Below, piece by piece: positions 27,644 through 36,466 of a DNA stretch of 64,000 bases. A program made the position numbers and the translations under genes. The stretch's first letter is position 1, and each line of letters begins with the position of its first letter. The DNA comes from Marinicellulosiphila megalodicopiae. Lineage in GTDB: Bacteria; Pseudomonadota; Gammaproteobacteria; Pseudomonadales; Natronospirillaceae. The notes under the pieces are model-generated. The model searched no databases and was not told the DNA's origin. It was given only the letters and a program-made list of their open reading frames with translations. The DNA lies in the NCBI RefSeq assembly GCF_045862395.1, contig NZ_AP023087.1, forward strand, positions 1,116,001 to 1,180,000, in the 5' to 3' direction.

Positions 27644-28219
27644 TTAAGCGTTTAAAGTAGGCTTTGTAGTACGCACAAATAAATTATGAAAATCAATATG
27701 TGGGTAATCTAGAGTGTCAATATGCAAGGATTTTGCTATGTGGCTGGCAGAAATAAGCCCTCGAATTTCGCCATTTGGGCTGTCTGCAATCAGGCAATGC
27801 GTTAAATTTGAATCTTTTAAGTGGCTTAATAATTTGCGTATGGTCATGAATTTAAATTGATCAAACTCTAAACAAAGAGTTTGAGTTTTATGTGTCATTA
27901 AATCACTGACTAAAATATCGTTTCTTGATTCACCTTCACTTACTTTTTTAATGATGGCTTCATTATTTAGTTCTTTTAGGGAAATTGTGCCTACCCATTG
28001 ATTGCTTGCATTGGTGACTAATTTAAAGCGCACATGAGATTGGCGCATTAATTTTTCAGCTTCAATAGCCAGTAAGTCACTTGTAATAACAAGCGGTTTA
28101 ATGAAATGAAAATCAGTTAAAATGGTTTGGCTATTAGAATCAAGTGATGTGCTTGTGTAAGTATAGTTGTGATGAATTCGTTCGATACCTGTGGTATCTA
28201 CATATGCAGTAGTATTCAT
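27644..28219 (-). CDS. Tandem CBS-domain protein
   Basis: The 191-residue soluble protein is essentially a pair of CBS motifs (about residues 45-105 and 110-180). Such Bateman modules bind adenine nucleotides and regulate enzymes or transporters. Motifs such as WVGTISLKEL and IRGLISASHIAKSL mark the ends of each CBS unit. Placement 23 bp before nhaD suggests that it senses energy or ionic state and regulates the antiporter; this is inference. Confidence 0.8.
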   Translation of the reverse strand: MNTTAYVDTTGIERIHHNYTYTSTSLDSNSQTILTDFHFIKPLVITSDLLAIEAEKLMRQSHVRFKLVTNASNQWVGTISLKELNNEAIIKKVSEGESRNDILVSDLMTHKTQTLCLEFDQFKFMTIRKLLSHLKDSNLTHCLIADSPNGEIRGLISASHIAKSLHIDTLDYPHIDFHNLFVRTTKPTLNA

Positions 28220-28275
28220 AAGTTTTACTCAAATAAATTAAAAAAAGTATTAAATTAAATTGTTTAAATTAGATT

Positions 28276-28572
28276 TTAAAAAGTTTGAGTGTTTTTAGGC
28301 GGGGAGCGAATAGAGACGCCAGATTGAAAGGCTGTAGTGAAATTAAATCGATAAAGGTAGTTTGCGCTAATAAATAGAAATACTACCCAGCTAACTAAAG
28401 TTATCCATAAATTTTGTGGAATTAAATCAGTGGAGGGTTCGTTATCTATATCATTGCTGATTCCAATAATTGAAACGACCTGAGCTTCAGATGTTACATA
28501 CAAGGATGCATGACTGGCAAAAGCCAGCGCTAAGAGCAAACATAGTAATTGACTAAGCTGATTAAATTTCAA
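28276..28572 (-). CDS. Small membrane protein, unknown function
   Basis: This protein of 98 residues is not recognised. A probable signal peptide (about 1-22, ending ASHA) is followed by a short extracytoplasmic segment, one membrane helix (about 54-74, LWITLVSWVVFLFISANYLY) and a basic cytoplasmic tail. It precedes the CBS gene by 56 bp on the same strand and could be part of the nhaD unit. Codon pattern and position next to a divergent promoter region support a real gene. Confidence 0.6.
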   Translation of the reverse strand: MKFNQLSQLLCLLLALAFASHASLYVTSEAQVVSIIGISNDIDNEPSTDLIPQNLWITLVSWVVFLFISANYLYRFNFTTAFQSGVSIRSPPKNTQTF

Positions 28573-28695
28573 AATGTGACAGAATTCCGCAAGTTAGTAT
28601 TTATAAAGGTCTATTGCTAATTATCGGCTTATTAAACTCAATTACAAGTAAACTTAAGTAACTTTTATTCAATTATTTTCAATTATGTAAACCCC

Positions 28696-28723
28696 TTGAT
28701 AATCCAGCTTTAAACAGTATCAT
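28696..28723 (+). promoter_or_regulatory. Promoter of polA
   Basis: -35 TTGATA (28696-28701) and -10 TATCAT (28718-28723) are spaced by 16 bp. The predicted start near 28730 gives a leader of about 22 nt before the ATG at 28753. Confidence 0.55.
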
Positions 28724-28752
28724 GAGCGTCATTTTTGCATTTGAGAATTGTT

Positions 28753-31605
28753 ATGTCCCAAGCTTCAGACCAATCGTTAGCACCAATTGTACTTGTTGAT
28801 GGATCATCGTACTTATTTCGTGCCTATCATGCATTACCTCCATTAATGAACAAACAAGGTATGGCGACTGGGGCTGCCAAAGGGGTCATCAATATGATGC
28901 GTTCTTTGTTGTTAAATTACCCTCAATCCCCCGTAATTGTAGTGTTTGATGCAAAAGGGGATACATTTCGTAATGAAATTTATGACCAATACAAAGCAAA
29001 CCGCCCGCCGATGCCAGATGATTTAAGAGAACAAATTGAACCCATTCACCAAATGATTAAAGCGATGGGGTTACCTTTAATTATGGAATCGGGAGTGGAG
29101 GCGGACGATGTGATCGGCACATTAGCATTAGAGTGTACCAATCTTGGTCGAGATTGTGTTATTTCAACGGGCGATAAAGATATGGCTCAACTTGTAACTG
29201 AGCATGTCACATTATTAAATACCATGAAAAATGAGCTACTAGATGTTGATGGTGTAAAAGAAAAATACGGATTTGGCCCAGAGTACATGATCGATTATTT
29301 AGGCCTAATGGGCGATAAGGTCGATAATATTCCAGGTGTGCCAGGAGTGGGAGATAAAACCGCGACCGGTTTAATACAAGGGCTGGGCAGCATAAAAAAT
29401 ATATATGAAAATTTAGATAAAGTGAAAGATCTAGCATTTCGTGGTGCAAAAACCATGGCTAAAAAATTGGAAGCCAACCAAGAACTTGCTGAATTATCTT
29501 ATGTGTTAGCCACAATTAAATGCGATGTGAAGCTTGAAAAAAACGTTTTAGAATTTACGCATCAGCCTCAAGATGATGCAGCATTACTCGCGTTGTTTCA
29601 ACAAATGGAATTTAAAGGTTGGATCAAATCTCTAAGCGAACAGATGCAAGCAAATGGACAAACGGTTGAAATTGCTAGTGAAGATATAGCGATTACGCGC
29701 GGACAAATCCATGACAGTGAGATGGTTGAAGTATTATTAGAGCATTGTGAAACTGTTCACTATGAACAAATTAAAGACATGCAAAAACTTGCAGATGTGT
29801 TGTATAACATCAAACAACATAAAAAAATGGCCGTGGATTTTGTGTTCTCTAAAGCACATTATTTAAATAATCACCTGTTGGCAATCAGTTTAAGTTCTGA
29901 AGCAGGCACTGCATTTACGATTTGTTTTGATCATGAATTATATAAAGATGAATTATTAATTGAGCAAGAGGTTATTGAACAATTAAAACCATTGTTTGAA
30001 CGATATGACATTAAAAAAACCGTCGCAGATTTAAAACAAACGTTACATTACTTGTCTCGTCAAAACATTAAACCAAGTAATATTGCAAATGATATTTCTA
30101 TTCAGTCTTTTGTTTTTAATTCAACCATTAAGCGAGATAAATCCTTAGATAAACATTTTTCAGTATTAAGTGTCGATAATTTAATAAGAGTATATGGTTC
30201 AAATATTGAGGAATCATACTTCCCAAAAACCTATGCAGAAATAGCAGGGAAATTTGGTAAAAAACAATTAACTTGGAGTCAGCTTGAGTTTGATGTGATG
30301 GTCGATTATTTAAGTGCTCGTGCAGATTATATTTTGCGGTTAGGTGAGTTTTTCGAAACACAATTAAAACAAACTGGCGAGTTATTTAATGTTTACCAAT
30401 CCATTGAATTACCTCTTGTGCCTGCATTGGCGCAAATAGAACAAAATGGTGCGTATTTAGATGTCAATCTTGTAAATCAATTGACCCATGATTTTACAAC
30501 TCGCATGAAAGAATACGAATTACGCGCTTTTGAATTAGCAGGCAGTGAATTTAACATTGACTCACCTAAACAAATTGGTGAGGTGTTATTTGAAAAATTA
30601 GAAATACCCGTTATTAAAAAAACGCCAACGGGACAGCCATCAACAGCAGAAGAAGTATTAGTTGAATTATCAAAAGAATATGAGTTACCTGATTTAATTT
30701 TAAAGTATCGTCATCTTAAAAAATTAGTGTCCACTTATACTCAATCTTTACCATTAATGGTCGATACCAAAACTCAAATGATTCATACCTCGTACCATCA
30801 AAATGGTGCGCAAACCGGTCGATTGTCTTCTACTGAACCTAACTTACAAAATATTCCTATTCGCTCCGAAGAAGGGCGTGCGATTCGTAAAGCATTTTGT
30901 GCGCGTCCTGGATATAAAATAGTAGCGGCGGATTACTCGCAAATTGAATTACGCATCATGACGCATTTATGTGCGGATACGAATTTATTATATGCATTTA
31001 ATAATGGGTTAGATGTTCATAAATCAACCGCAGCAGAAGTATTTGGTGTGCCCTTAGATGAAGTAACCAATGACCAGCGTCGAAGTGCAAAGGCCATTAA
31101 CTTTGGTTTGATTTATGGTATGAGCGCATTTGGTTTAGCGGCCCAATTGGATATTTCAAGAAGTGATGCAAAGGTTTATGTAGAAAGTTATTTTGAAAAA
31201 TACCCAGAAGTAAAACGCTATATGGATCAAACTAAAATGCAGGCCAATGAAGATGGGTTTGTTGAAACTATTATGGGACGTAGATTGTATCTACCTGACA
31301 TTAACTCAAATAAAGGCATGTTAAAAGCCGCAGCAGAGCGCACCGCGATTAATGCGCCCATGCAAGGCAGTGCCGCAGACATCATCAAACTTGCAATGAA
31401 TGATGTGCAATACTGGCTTAAAAAAGAAGACATTCAAGCAAACTTAATTATGCAAGTGCACGATGAATTAGTGTTTGAAGTAAAAGAAGAAGAATTAGAT
31501 CGATTGATATCTGGTGTTAAAATCAGAATGCAAAGCGCGGCAAGTTTGTCCGTGCCATTGATTGTGGATGTCGGTGTTGGTGATAATTGGGATGAGGCGC
31601 ATTAA
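28753..31605 (+). CDS. polA: DNA polymerase I with degenerate 3'-5' exonuclease domain
   Basis: Pol I fills gaps and removes RNA primers. The start is taken as the ATG at 28753 (VDGSSYLFRAYHALPP follows as in E. coli); an in-frame TTG 18 bp upstream is less likely. Domains: 5'-3' exonuclease (about 1-300, with YKANRPPMPDDL and GDKDMAQLV), 3'-5' exonuclease fold (about 320-530) and polymerase (about 540-950, with TGRLSSTEPNLQNIPIR, DYSQIELR, RRSAKAINFGLIYG and QVHDELVFE). Aligned without gaps to E. coli, exonuclease metal ligands D355, E357, D424 and D501 correspond to D362, V364, T430 and R523. Proofreading is therefore predicted to be lost, while polymerase and 5' nuclease sites are intact. 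Confidence 0.96.
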   Translation: MSQASDQSLAPIVLVDGSSYLFRAYHALPPLMNKQGMATGAAKGVINMMRSLLLNYPQSPVIVVFDAKGDTFRNEIYDQYKANRPPMPDDLREQIEPIHQMIKAMGLPLIMESGVEADDVIGTLALECTNLGRDCVISTGDKDMAQLVTEHVTLLNTMKNELLDVDGVKEKYGFGPEYMIDYLGLMGDKVDNIPGVPGVGDKTATGLIQGLGSIKNIYENLDKVKDLAFRGAKTMAKKLEANQELAELSYVLATIKCDVKLEKNVLEFTHQPQDDAALLALFQQMEFKGWIKSLSEQMQANGQTVEIASEDIAITRGQIHDSEMVEVLLEHCETVHYEQIKDMQKLADVLYNIKQHKKMAVDFVFSKAHYLNNHLLAISLSSEAGTAFTICFDHELYKDELLIEQEVIEQLKPLFERYDIKKTVADLKQTLHYLSRQNIKPSNIANDISIQSFVFNSTIKRDKSLDKHFSVLSVDNLIRVYGSNIEESYFPKTYAEIAGKFGKKQLTWSQLEFDVMVDYLSARADYILRLGEFFETQLKQTGELFNVYQSIELPLVPALAQIEQNGAYLDVNLVNQLTHDFTTRMKEYELRAFELAGSEFNIDSPKQIGEVLFEKLEIPVIKKTPTGQPSTAEEVLVELSKEYELPDLILKYRHLKKLVSTYTQSLPLMVDTKTQMIHTSYHQNGAQTGRLSSTEPNLQNIPIRSEEGRAIRKAFCARPGYKIVAADYSQIELRIMTHLCADTNLLYAFNNGLDVHKSTAAEVFGVPLDEVTNDQRRSAKAINFGLIYGMSAFGLAAQLDISRSDAKVYVESYFEKYPEVKRYMDQTKMQANEDGFVETIMGRRLYLPDINSNKGMLKAAAERTAINAPMQGSAADIIKLAMNDVQYWLKKEDIQANLIMQVHDELVFEVKEEELDRLISGVKIRMQSAASLSVPLIVDVGVGDNWDEAH

Positions 31606-31921
31606 TATAATGACAAGTTTTCTCAGTTTTTAAAAGGTTATTCTAGGTATGGTATTTAATAAATAAGAATAGGTTGCGCGTAGCCGCAACTTAATTCTAT
31701 TGTTGTACAAGACCGGTCTTCATTTATAGTGTATTTCTTTTCTGTGACTTTTTCTGGGTTTTGGCTTCCTTCAACTTTTTCATGTTTAAAATTTGAGAGG
31801 CATCCTTACTCTCATTCTACTGTTTCCTTTTTTTGGGTAATTCTTAATTAATTCAGTGTCATATAATATTTTTACCCCATTAGTTTTCTGATTTAAACCT
31901 ATCCCGTATACCTATCCTTTT
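31606..31921. other. Intergenic region with hairpin between polA and IS91-like element
   Basis: No gene is seen. A hairpin (GTTGCG / CGCAAC, 31673-31678 and 31685-31690, extended by A/T pairs around it) lies at 31666-31701. It may be the polA terminator, although a T-run is missing, or part of the origin end of the IS91-like element, whose transposase ends at 31922. Confidence 0.4.
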
Positions 31922-32980
31922 TTACGCCCCGATCGTTCGCATTTTTTCTATCTTCATTTTTGATTTTATAAATCCACAAAATGTCATTACTTTTTTACAG
32001 CAAGGACAGATGACTTCGTAATGAAACGATTCACAAAGTTCAGGCAAGGTTACTCTTAGCATGAGTTGGATTTTCATTAATAATGTTCGATTTGAGCCAT
32101 GCAATAATCCATAATTTCTAACTCGCTGAAATCCTTTTGGTAATACATGTTGCAATAATCTTAATAAAAAATTCATGATAGGTTCTGTTTTTACGACATA
32201 TTGCTTACTTTTACTGTCTTTATATCGCCATGTCAGTTGGTCTTGTTTTAATGACAGTAGGTTTTTTTCACTGGATACACCTCGATATAAATATTGAGAC
32301 AGGTATTTTAATGCAGGTGAACCATTGCCTATTTTTTTGCAATGCGCGATCCAGTTTTTTGGATAGGTGGTTGGGCAATGGATGTCTTGAGTTTTTAAGG
32401 ATTCTATAAATTTAGCTCTAAACACACTGCTTAAATTTTTGGTGTTAAACAAGTATTTTTTTCGTTTAGCTTGCCAGTTTTTTGGTTTTGATAGTGAACC
32501 TGCAGGAATCATTAAATGTACATGCGGGTGATAATTTAAGTTTCTTGAATGTGTGTGCAATACGGCTGTTACACCGAGTTGACCCGATAAGTGTTGATCG
32601 TTTTTTGCAAAAGTTTGAACCGTGGCAACCGCTTGTCGCATTAAAATGGTGTAAATTTCTTTGCTTTTTTGTTTGGCAAGCATTCGCAATTCAAATGGCA
32701 AGGTGAATGTCACCATAAAATAATCAACGGGAAGTAGCTTTTGTTGTTGGCGAGTTAACCATTTTTGGTTGGCTTGAAATCCACATTGTGGGCAAAATCG
32801 GTGACCGCAACTATGGTCGATATAACTGTGTTGATGGCACTGGTTACATTCATAGTCTAGCTGTCCCGCTCGTTGAGTTTTGCATTGTAACATTTGATGG
32901 ACTGCCCACTTTTGTTCTTGATTGATAGGTTGTTTGTAAATATCAGTTTGATATTTTTCAAATAATTCGACGAGTTTCAT
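31922..32980 (-). CDS. IS91-family HUH transposase
   Basis: This rolling-circle transposase of 352 residues has an N-terminal zinc-binding region (CNQCHQH, CGHRFCPQCG, about residues 50-85), the HUH motif in NYHPHVHLMIPAG (about residue 155) and catalytic tyrosines in ALKYLSQYLYRGV (about residue 225). A C-terminal CxxC pair follows. The length is slightly below IS91 itself (about 400) but complete for this sub-group. Its start overlaps the upstream recombinase. Confidence 0.93.
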   Translation of the reverse strand: MKLVELFEKYQTDIYKQPINQEQKWAVHQMLQCKTQRAGQLDYECNQCHQHSYIDHSCGHRFCPQCGFQANQKWLTRQQQKLLPVDYFMVTFTLPFELRMLAKQKSKEIYTILMRQAVATVQTFAKNDQHLSGQLGVTAVLHTHSRNLNYHPHVHLMIPAGSLSKPKNWQAKRKKYLFNTKNLSSVFRAKFIESLKTQDIHCPTTYPKNWIAHCKKIGNGSPALKYLSQYLYRGVSSEKNLLSLKQDQLTWRYKDSKSKQYVVKTEPIMNFLLRLLQHVLPKGFQRVRNYGLLHGSNRTLLMKIQLMLRVTLPELCESFHYEVICPCCKKVMTFCGFIKSKMKIEKMRTIGA

Positions 32981-33930
32981 GATGCATTTTCCTTTTTGTT
33001 GGTGTTGGTGTTGATGTTGATGTTGTCTTTTTTGTCGGTTTGCCAGTGTATTTCAAGTCGTTCGATCATTTCATTTAAAACTAGAGTACTGTTTTGGGAG
33101 ATTTCATCGGTCAAATGAAGGTAGCGTGCGGTAGTGATCGGACTTGCGTGTCCTAATAATATTTGAATTGAGTGGAGGTTTAATCCTGATTCTAGTAAGT
33201 GGGTGGCATAGCTGTGGCGCAATGTGTGGATGTGAACATTTTTTGAAATATGACATTCTTTAGCGACAATTTTTATGGTTTTTTGTAACCCTCCTTTATC
33301 GATTTTTTTGTAACTGGTGTGATTGGTTGGGGCGGTGCCACCTGGAAAAAGTAGTGTTGGGTGTCGATGGGTTTGCAAAAATTGGCGCAAAGCTAATAAC
33401 GTAAAATTAGGCAAAGAAACAAAACGATCTTTATTGCCTTTTGCGGCTCGAATATGGACACGCATTAAATTTTGATCGATATCTGCAGTCGTTAAATTAA
33501 GTGTCTCGCTTAAACGTAATCCTAAACTGTATGTGGTGAGATAGTAGGTTTGGTAAGATAATTTTCGAGTATGGTTGATGATGTCATTGACTTCGTTGGC
33601 AGTGAGCACGTCTTGAAGTGGTTGGATTTTGGGTGGTTTAATAATGTCGACCCACTGCCATTGTTTGTGTAATACGTGTTTATAAAATGATTGAATGGCA
33701 TTTCGATCTATTTTAACGTGGCTCCAAGAAAGATTTTCGACCACGTATAGAAAAAAGGATTTTAATTGTTCTTGAGAAAGATTGTCAGGGCAACAATCAA
33801 AAAAATCAGCAAGTTGTCGCAAGGAACGCGAGTACATATCAATGGTGCGAGGGGATTTGCCTTGAAGAGTGAGTGTTTCAATATGTTGTTGGTAAAGGTG
33901 TTGAAAACGGGTAGAATCTTGAATATTCAT
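32977..33930 (-). CDS. Tyrosine recombinase of IS91-like element
   Basis: This phage-integrase-family recombinase has about 317 residues from the ATG at 33930. The frame stays open to a TTG at 34017, but that extension would read through a GC-rich palindrome, so the ATG (MNIQDSTRF) is preferred. It has an N-terminal SAM-like core-binding domain (about 10-95) and the catalytic residues Arg in YSLGLRLSE, Lys in the AAKGNKDRFV region, HxxR in HTLRHSYATHLL, and His and Tyr in LLGHASPITTARYLHL. All are intact. Its role in IS91-family transposition is not well defined. Confidence 0.9.
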   Translation of the reverse strand: MNIQDSTRFQHLYQQHIETLTLQGKSPRTIDMYSRSLRQLADFFDCCPDNLSQEQLKSFFLYVVENLSWSHVKIDRNAIQSFYKHVLHKQWQWVDIIKPPKIQPLQDVLTANEVNDIINHTRKLSYQTYYLTTYSLGLRLSETLNLTTADIDQNLMRVHIRAAKGNKDRFVSLPNFTLLALRQFLQTHRHPTLLFPGGTAPTNHTSYKKIDKGGLQKTIKIVAKECHISKNVHIHTLRHSYATHLLESGLNLHSIQILLGHASPITTARYLHLTDEISQNSTLVLNEMIERLEIHWQTDKKDNININTNTNKKENAS

Positions 33931-33992
33931 CGCATTGACTCCCAAATTAAACCAGAATTGGTGTTGGAAGTATGAGCGATATTTGTAAATCT

Positions 33993-34036
33993 GCCGCGCA
34001 GCGGCTTCGTTCAACAATGTGATGTGATGTGATGTG
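33993..34036. repeat. Palindrome and ATGTG tandem repeats at element edge
   Basis: GCCGC-GCA-GCGGC (33993-34005) is followed by four copies of ATGTG (34017-34036). They lie just upstream of the recombinase gene and may mark the terminus of the IS91-like element. Confidence 0.5.
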
Positions 34037-34155
34037 ATGATGCTGGTTATTTAATGCGCAACTATGTAACTATTAAGTGAATTCCATGTTTTCAAAGGAT
34101 GCATTATTACGAAGTTAAGTAATTGTTTGAGAAAAACTTTTTTCTGAATCAGGCA

Positions 34156-34623
34156 TTAAACCATCAAAGTTTTAAATTCTATAGACGGTTTTGCCATAAC
34201 CCTTAAGTGTTTGTAGCTGTCTTGGATGGTTTGATTTTGAGCTCTGTCATCATTGCTATAAAAACCAGTTGCATGATCTTTATTATGTTGGATCAATACA
34301 ATTTGTGTGTCTGCATAAAGGTAATTACGCTCAGGTTCGATTCGTAGTATCTCATCGCTAACTTGTAGAATTTGTATTTGTGACAATCGTTTTGCAAGTT
34401 TGAAAAATTCAGATGATTTTGAAAATTGACTGTCAAATTGAATCACTTCTAACTGGGCGTGTTTATAACTTCTAATAAAGGTTTTAATGGCGCTGATGAC
34501 TTTGTCATCAGACCAAATGCTGTTGTCAATTCTTCTGACGTAAACATGGACATTTCTTCGTGCATTTAAAAAAACCTGTTCAAGAGCGTCGATCATTTCT
34601 TTTGGGTTTTCAAATTTTGTCAT
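34156..34623 (-). CDS. Conserved PLD-like protein (DUF7931-like)
   Basis: The protein of 155 residues resembles a small, phospholipase D-like fold family found next to rsgA in related gammaproteobacteria. Recognisable segments are VHVYVRRIDNSIWSDDKV and the ADTQIVLIQHNKDHATGFYSNDDRA stretch. No complete HKD motif is present, so it is unlikely to be an active PLD nuclease. The start overlaps the rsgA stop by 4 bp, implying coupling. Function unknown. Confidence 0.6.
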   Translation of the reverse strand: MTKFENPKEMIDALEQVFLNARRNVHVYVRRIDNSIWSDDKVISAIKTFIRSYKHAQLEVIQFDSQFSKSSEFFKLAKRLSQIQILQVSDEILRIEPERNYLYADTQIVLIQHNKDHATGFYSNDDRAQNQTIQDSYKHLRVMAKPSIEFKTLMV

Positions 34624-35657
34624 CTCATTTCCACTTCATTTAAGGAGTTGCGGATAGTAGTAAATGAATCAAAGCGTCGTTGGGATATATGTCCGTTTTC
34701 TAATGCTTTGGTTACCGCGCATCCGGGTTCAGTTTTATGTTTACAGTCTCTGAATTTACAAGAAAATCCAGCATGACTCAACTCCGAAAATGCCTCAATT
34801 AAAGTGTCTTCATCTACATGCCATAAACCAAATTCACGCACACCTGGGCTGTCTATCAAGTCACAACCATTTTCGCCATGATATAAACGTGCAGTGGTGG
34901 TGGTGTGTTTTCCTTTGCCAGTTGCTAGGCTCACTTCATTGGTTTTGGCGTTTACATCTTCAAATAATGCGTTAATAAGTGAGGACTTACCTACCGCAGA
35001 CTGCCCTACAAATATACTGATTTTGTTTTGAGCCAGTTCAGTTATTTGTTCAATAGACTTTTCATCGTGACTTGAAAGGGTTAAACATTGAAACCCTAGT
35101 TTTTCGTATTCTTTCAATCCGTCAATTAAAGGATGATCAGGTGTGAGTAGATCTTGTTTGTTTAATACAATGATCGGTTTAATGTTACAGGCGTAAGCGG
35201 CAACCAAATAACGATCAATCAGATTCAGGGGAGTATTAGGACTAGGGGCAGCAATAATGAAAATTTGGTCAATATTGGAAGCAACGGGTTTCATTTGCCC
35301 GCGAACATCTGGACGAGATAATAGCGAGCGTCGATCGCAAACTGCCACAATCACACCTTCTTCATCGGCGCACATATGCCAAATCACTTCATCGCCGGTA
35401 ATCAAAGCTGGCACATTGGCGCGTTTATAGCAGCGGTAGACTTGGCCTTTGTAGGGGCCATCGGTGGCTTCAACATCTAATGTGACGCCAAAGTGAGTGA
35501 TAATTAAACCCGTGTATGCAGGGCCTGCTTCGCCTTCTAGCTTTTCATCTGCTTTAATGTTTCGTTTAGTTTCGCGCTTTTGTTTGAGCGCCATAATCGA
35601 ATCAATACGTTTTTGCTGCTGGCCGGTTAGCCTTCTTTTTGCCATTGGTTTTGTCAT
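34620..35657 (-). CDS. rsgA: Small ribosomal subunit biogenesis GTPase RsgA
   Basis: RsgA is a circularly permuted GTPase that acts in late 30S maturation. The chosen start (MTKPMAKRRLTGQQ) gives 345 residues; a longer frame starting at 35705 adds a non-conserved stretch. It has an OB domain (about 40-110), G4 NKQD, G1 GQSAVGKSSL, G2 TTTTARLY, G3 DSPGVREFGLW and a C-terminal zinc domain CKFRDCKHKTEPGCAV. The gene is divergent from orn, a pairing common in gammaproteobacteria. Confidence 0.95.
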   Translation of the reverse strand: MTKPMAKRRLTGQQQKRIDSIMALKQKRETKRNIKADEKLEGEAGPAYTGLIITHFGVTLDVEATDGPYKGQVYRCYKRANVPALITGDEVIWHMCADEEGVIVAVCDRRSLLSRPDVRGQMKPVASNIDQIFIIAAPSPNTPLNLIDRYLVAAYACNIKPIIVLNKQDLLTPDHPLIDGLKEYEKLGFQCLTLSSHDEKSIEQITELAQNKISIFVGQSAVGKSSLINALFEDVNAKTNEVSLATGKGKHTTTTARLYHGENGCDLIDSPGVREFGLWHVDEDTLIEAFSELSHAGFSCKFRDCKHKTEPGCAVTKALENGHISQRRFDSFTTIRNSLNEVEMR

Positions 35658-35707
35658 TTGTATTAAGAACCAGCTATCATACCTAAAACAATCAAAGAGT
35701 GGCACAA

Positions 35708-36250
35708 ATGGATAAGAAATCGAATTTAATTTGGTTAGATTTAGAAATGACCGGATTAGACCCAGAGTCCCAACGCATCATTGAAATAGCAACGGTTGTG
35801 ACGGATAAAGATTTAAATGTTTTGGCTCATGGGCCTAATATTGTCATCAATCAGCCCAAAGCGCTAATGGATGCCATGGATGACTGGTGTACCAACCAGC
35901 ATGGTGGGTCTGGTTTAACGCAAAAAGTATTAGATAGTGATATCACCACTGTACAAGCTGAACAGTTATCGTTGGATTTTATTGCGAAATACGTCGAGGC
36001 AGGCGCTTCGCCTATGTGTGGTAACTCAATCGGTCAAGATCGACGATTTTTAGTCAAGTATATGCCGACCTTTGAAGCGTATTTTCATTATCGTAATTTA
36101 GATGTGTCAACATTAAAGGAGTTGGCGCGTAGATGGAAGCCTGAAGTATTAGAATTGGTGGTTAAAAAAGGATCGCACTTGGCCTTAGATGATACGTTAG
36201 ATTCGATCGATGAGTTAAAAGTGTATCGTGAACATTTGATGAAACTGTAA
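35708..36250 (+). CDS. orn: Oligoribonuclease
   Basis: Orn degrades 2-5 nt RNAs and pGpG. The start at ATG 35708 (AAAGAG eight bases upstream) gives 180 residues; a GTG nine bases earlier is less well placed. The DEDDh exonuclease residues are in WLDLEMTGLD, NSIGQDRRFL and the HLALDDTLDS stretch. The YHYRNLDVSTLKELARRWKPE block is almost identical to E. coli Orn. Confidence 0.97.
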   Translation: MDKKSNLIWLDLEMTGLDPESQRIIEIATVVTDKDLNVLAHGPNIVINQPKALMDAMDDWCTNQHGGSGLTQKVLDSDITTVQAEQLSLDFIAKYVEAGASPMCGNSIGQDRRFLVKYMPTFEAYFHYRNLDVSTLKELARRWKPEVLELVVKKGSHLALDDTLDSIDELKVYREHLMKL

Positions 36251-36382
36251 TACATATTATTGAAAGTGGAATTTACGACTATACTTGTTTGACGCATCCC
36301 TTTAACTGTTAGGTAATTGTTAACCCTGTTCTATTATCGAACGCTCAATATTGTTTTTTGAAGGTTAGGTTTACTTTGAATA

Positions 36383-36416
36383 CACTGAAAACCATAAATT
36401 ATCCTGGTTTTCAGTG
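36383..36416 (+). repeat. Perfect 11-bp inverted repeat upstream of binding-protein gene
   Basis: CACTGAAAACC (36383-36393) and GGTTTTCAGTG (36406-36416) flank a 12-nt loop, 50 bp before the next gene. No T-run follows, so an operator or mRNA leader hairpin is as likely as a terminator for orn. Confidence 0.5.
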
Positions 36417-36466
36417 ATGGTTATACAGCACAGCAGTTTATTGATAACTTAACTTTTGAGTATCCT

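Larger units (their letters stand above)
31673..34036 (-). mobile_element. IS91-family element with accessory tyrosine recombinase
   Basis: A tyrosine recombinase gene followed by an IS91-type HUH transposase gene, overlapping by 4 bp, is a known two-gene IS91-family arrangement. Ends are uncertain because this family has no terminal inverted repeats. Likely limits are the GC-rich hairpin near 31673-31690 on the transposase side and the GCCGC-GCA-GCGGC palindrome (33993-34005) plus short repeats on the other. Confidence 0.7.

Noticed and set aside
33931..34017. N-terminal extension of the IS91-associated recombinase
   Set aside because: The extension starts at TTG and reads through a GC palindrome; the ATG at 33930 fits the family start.
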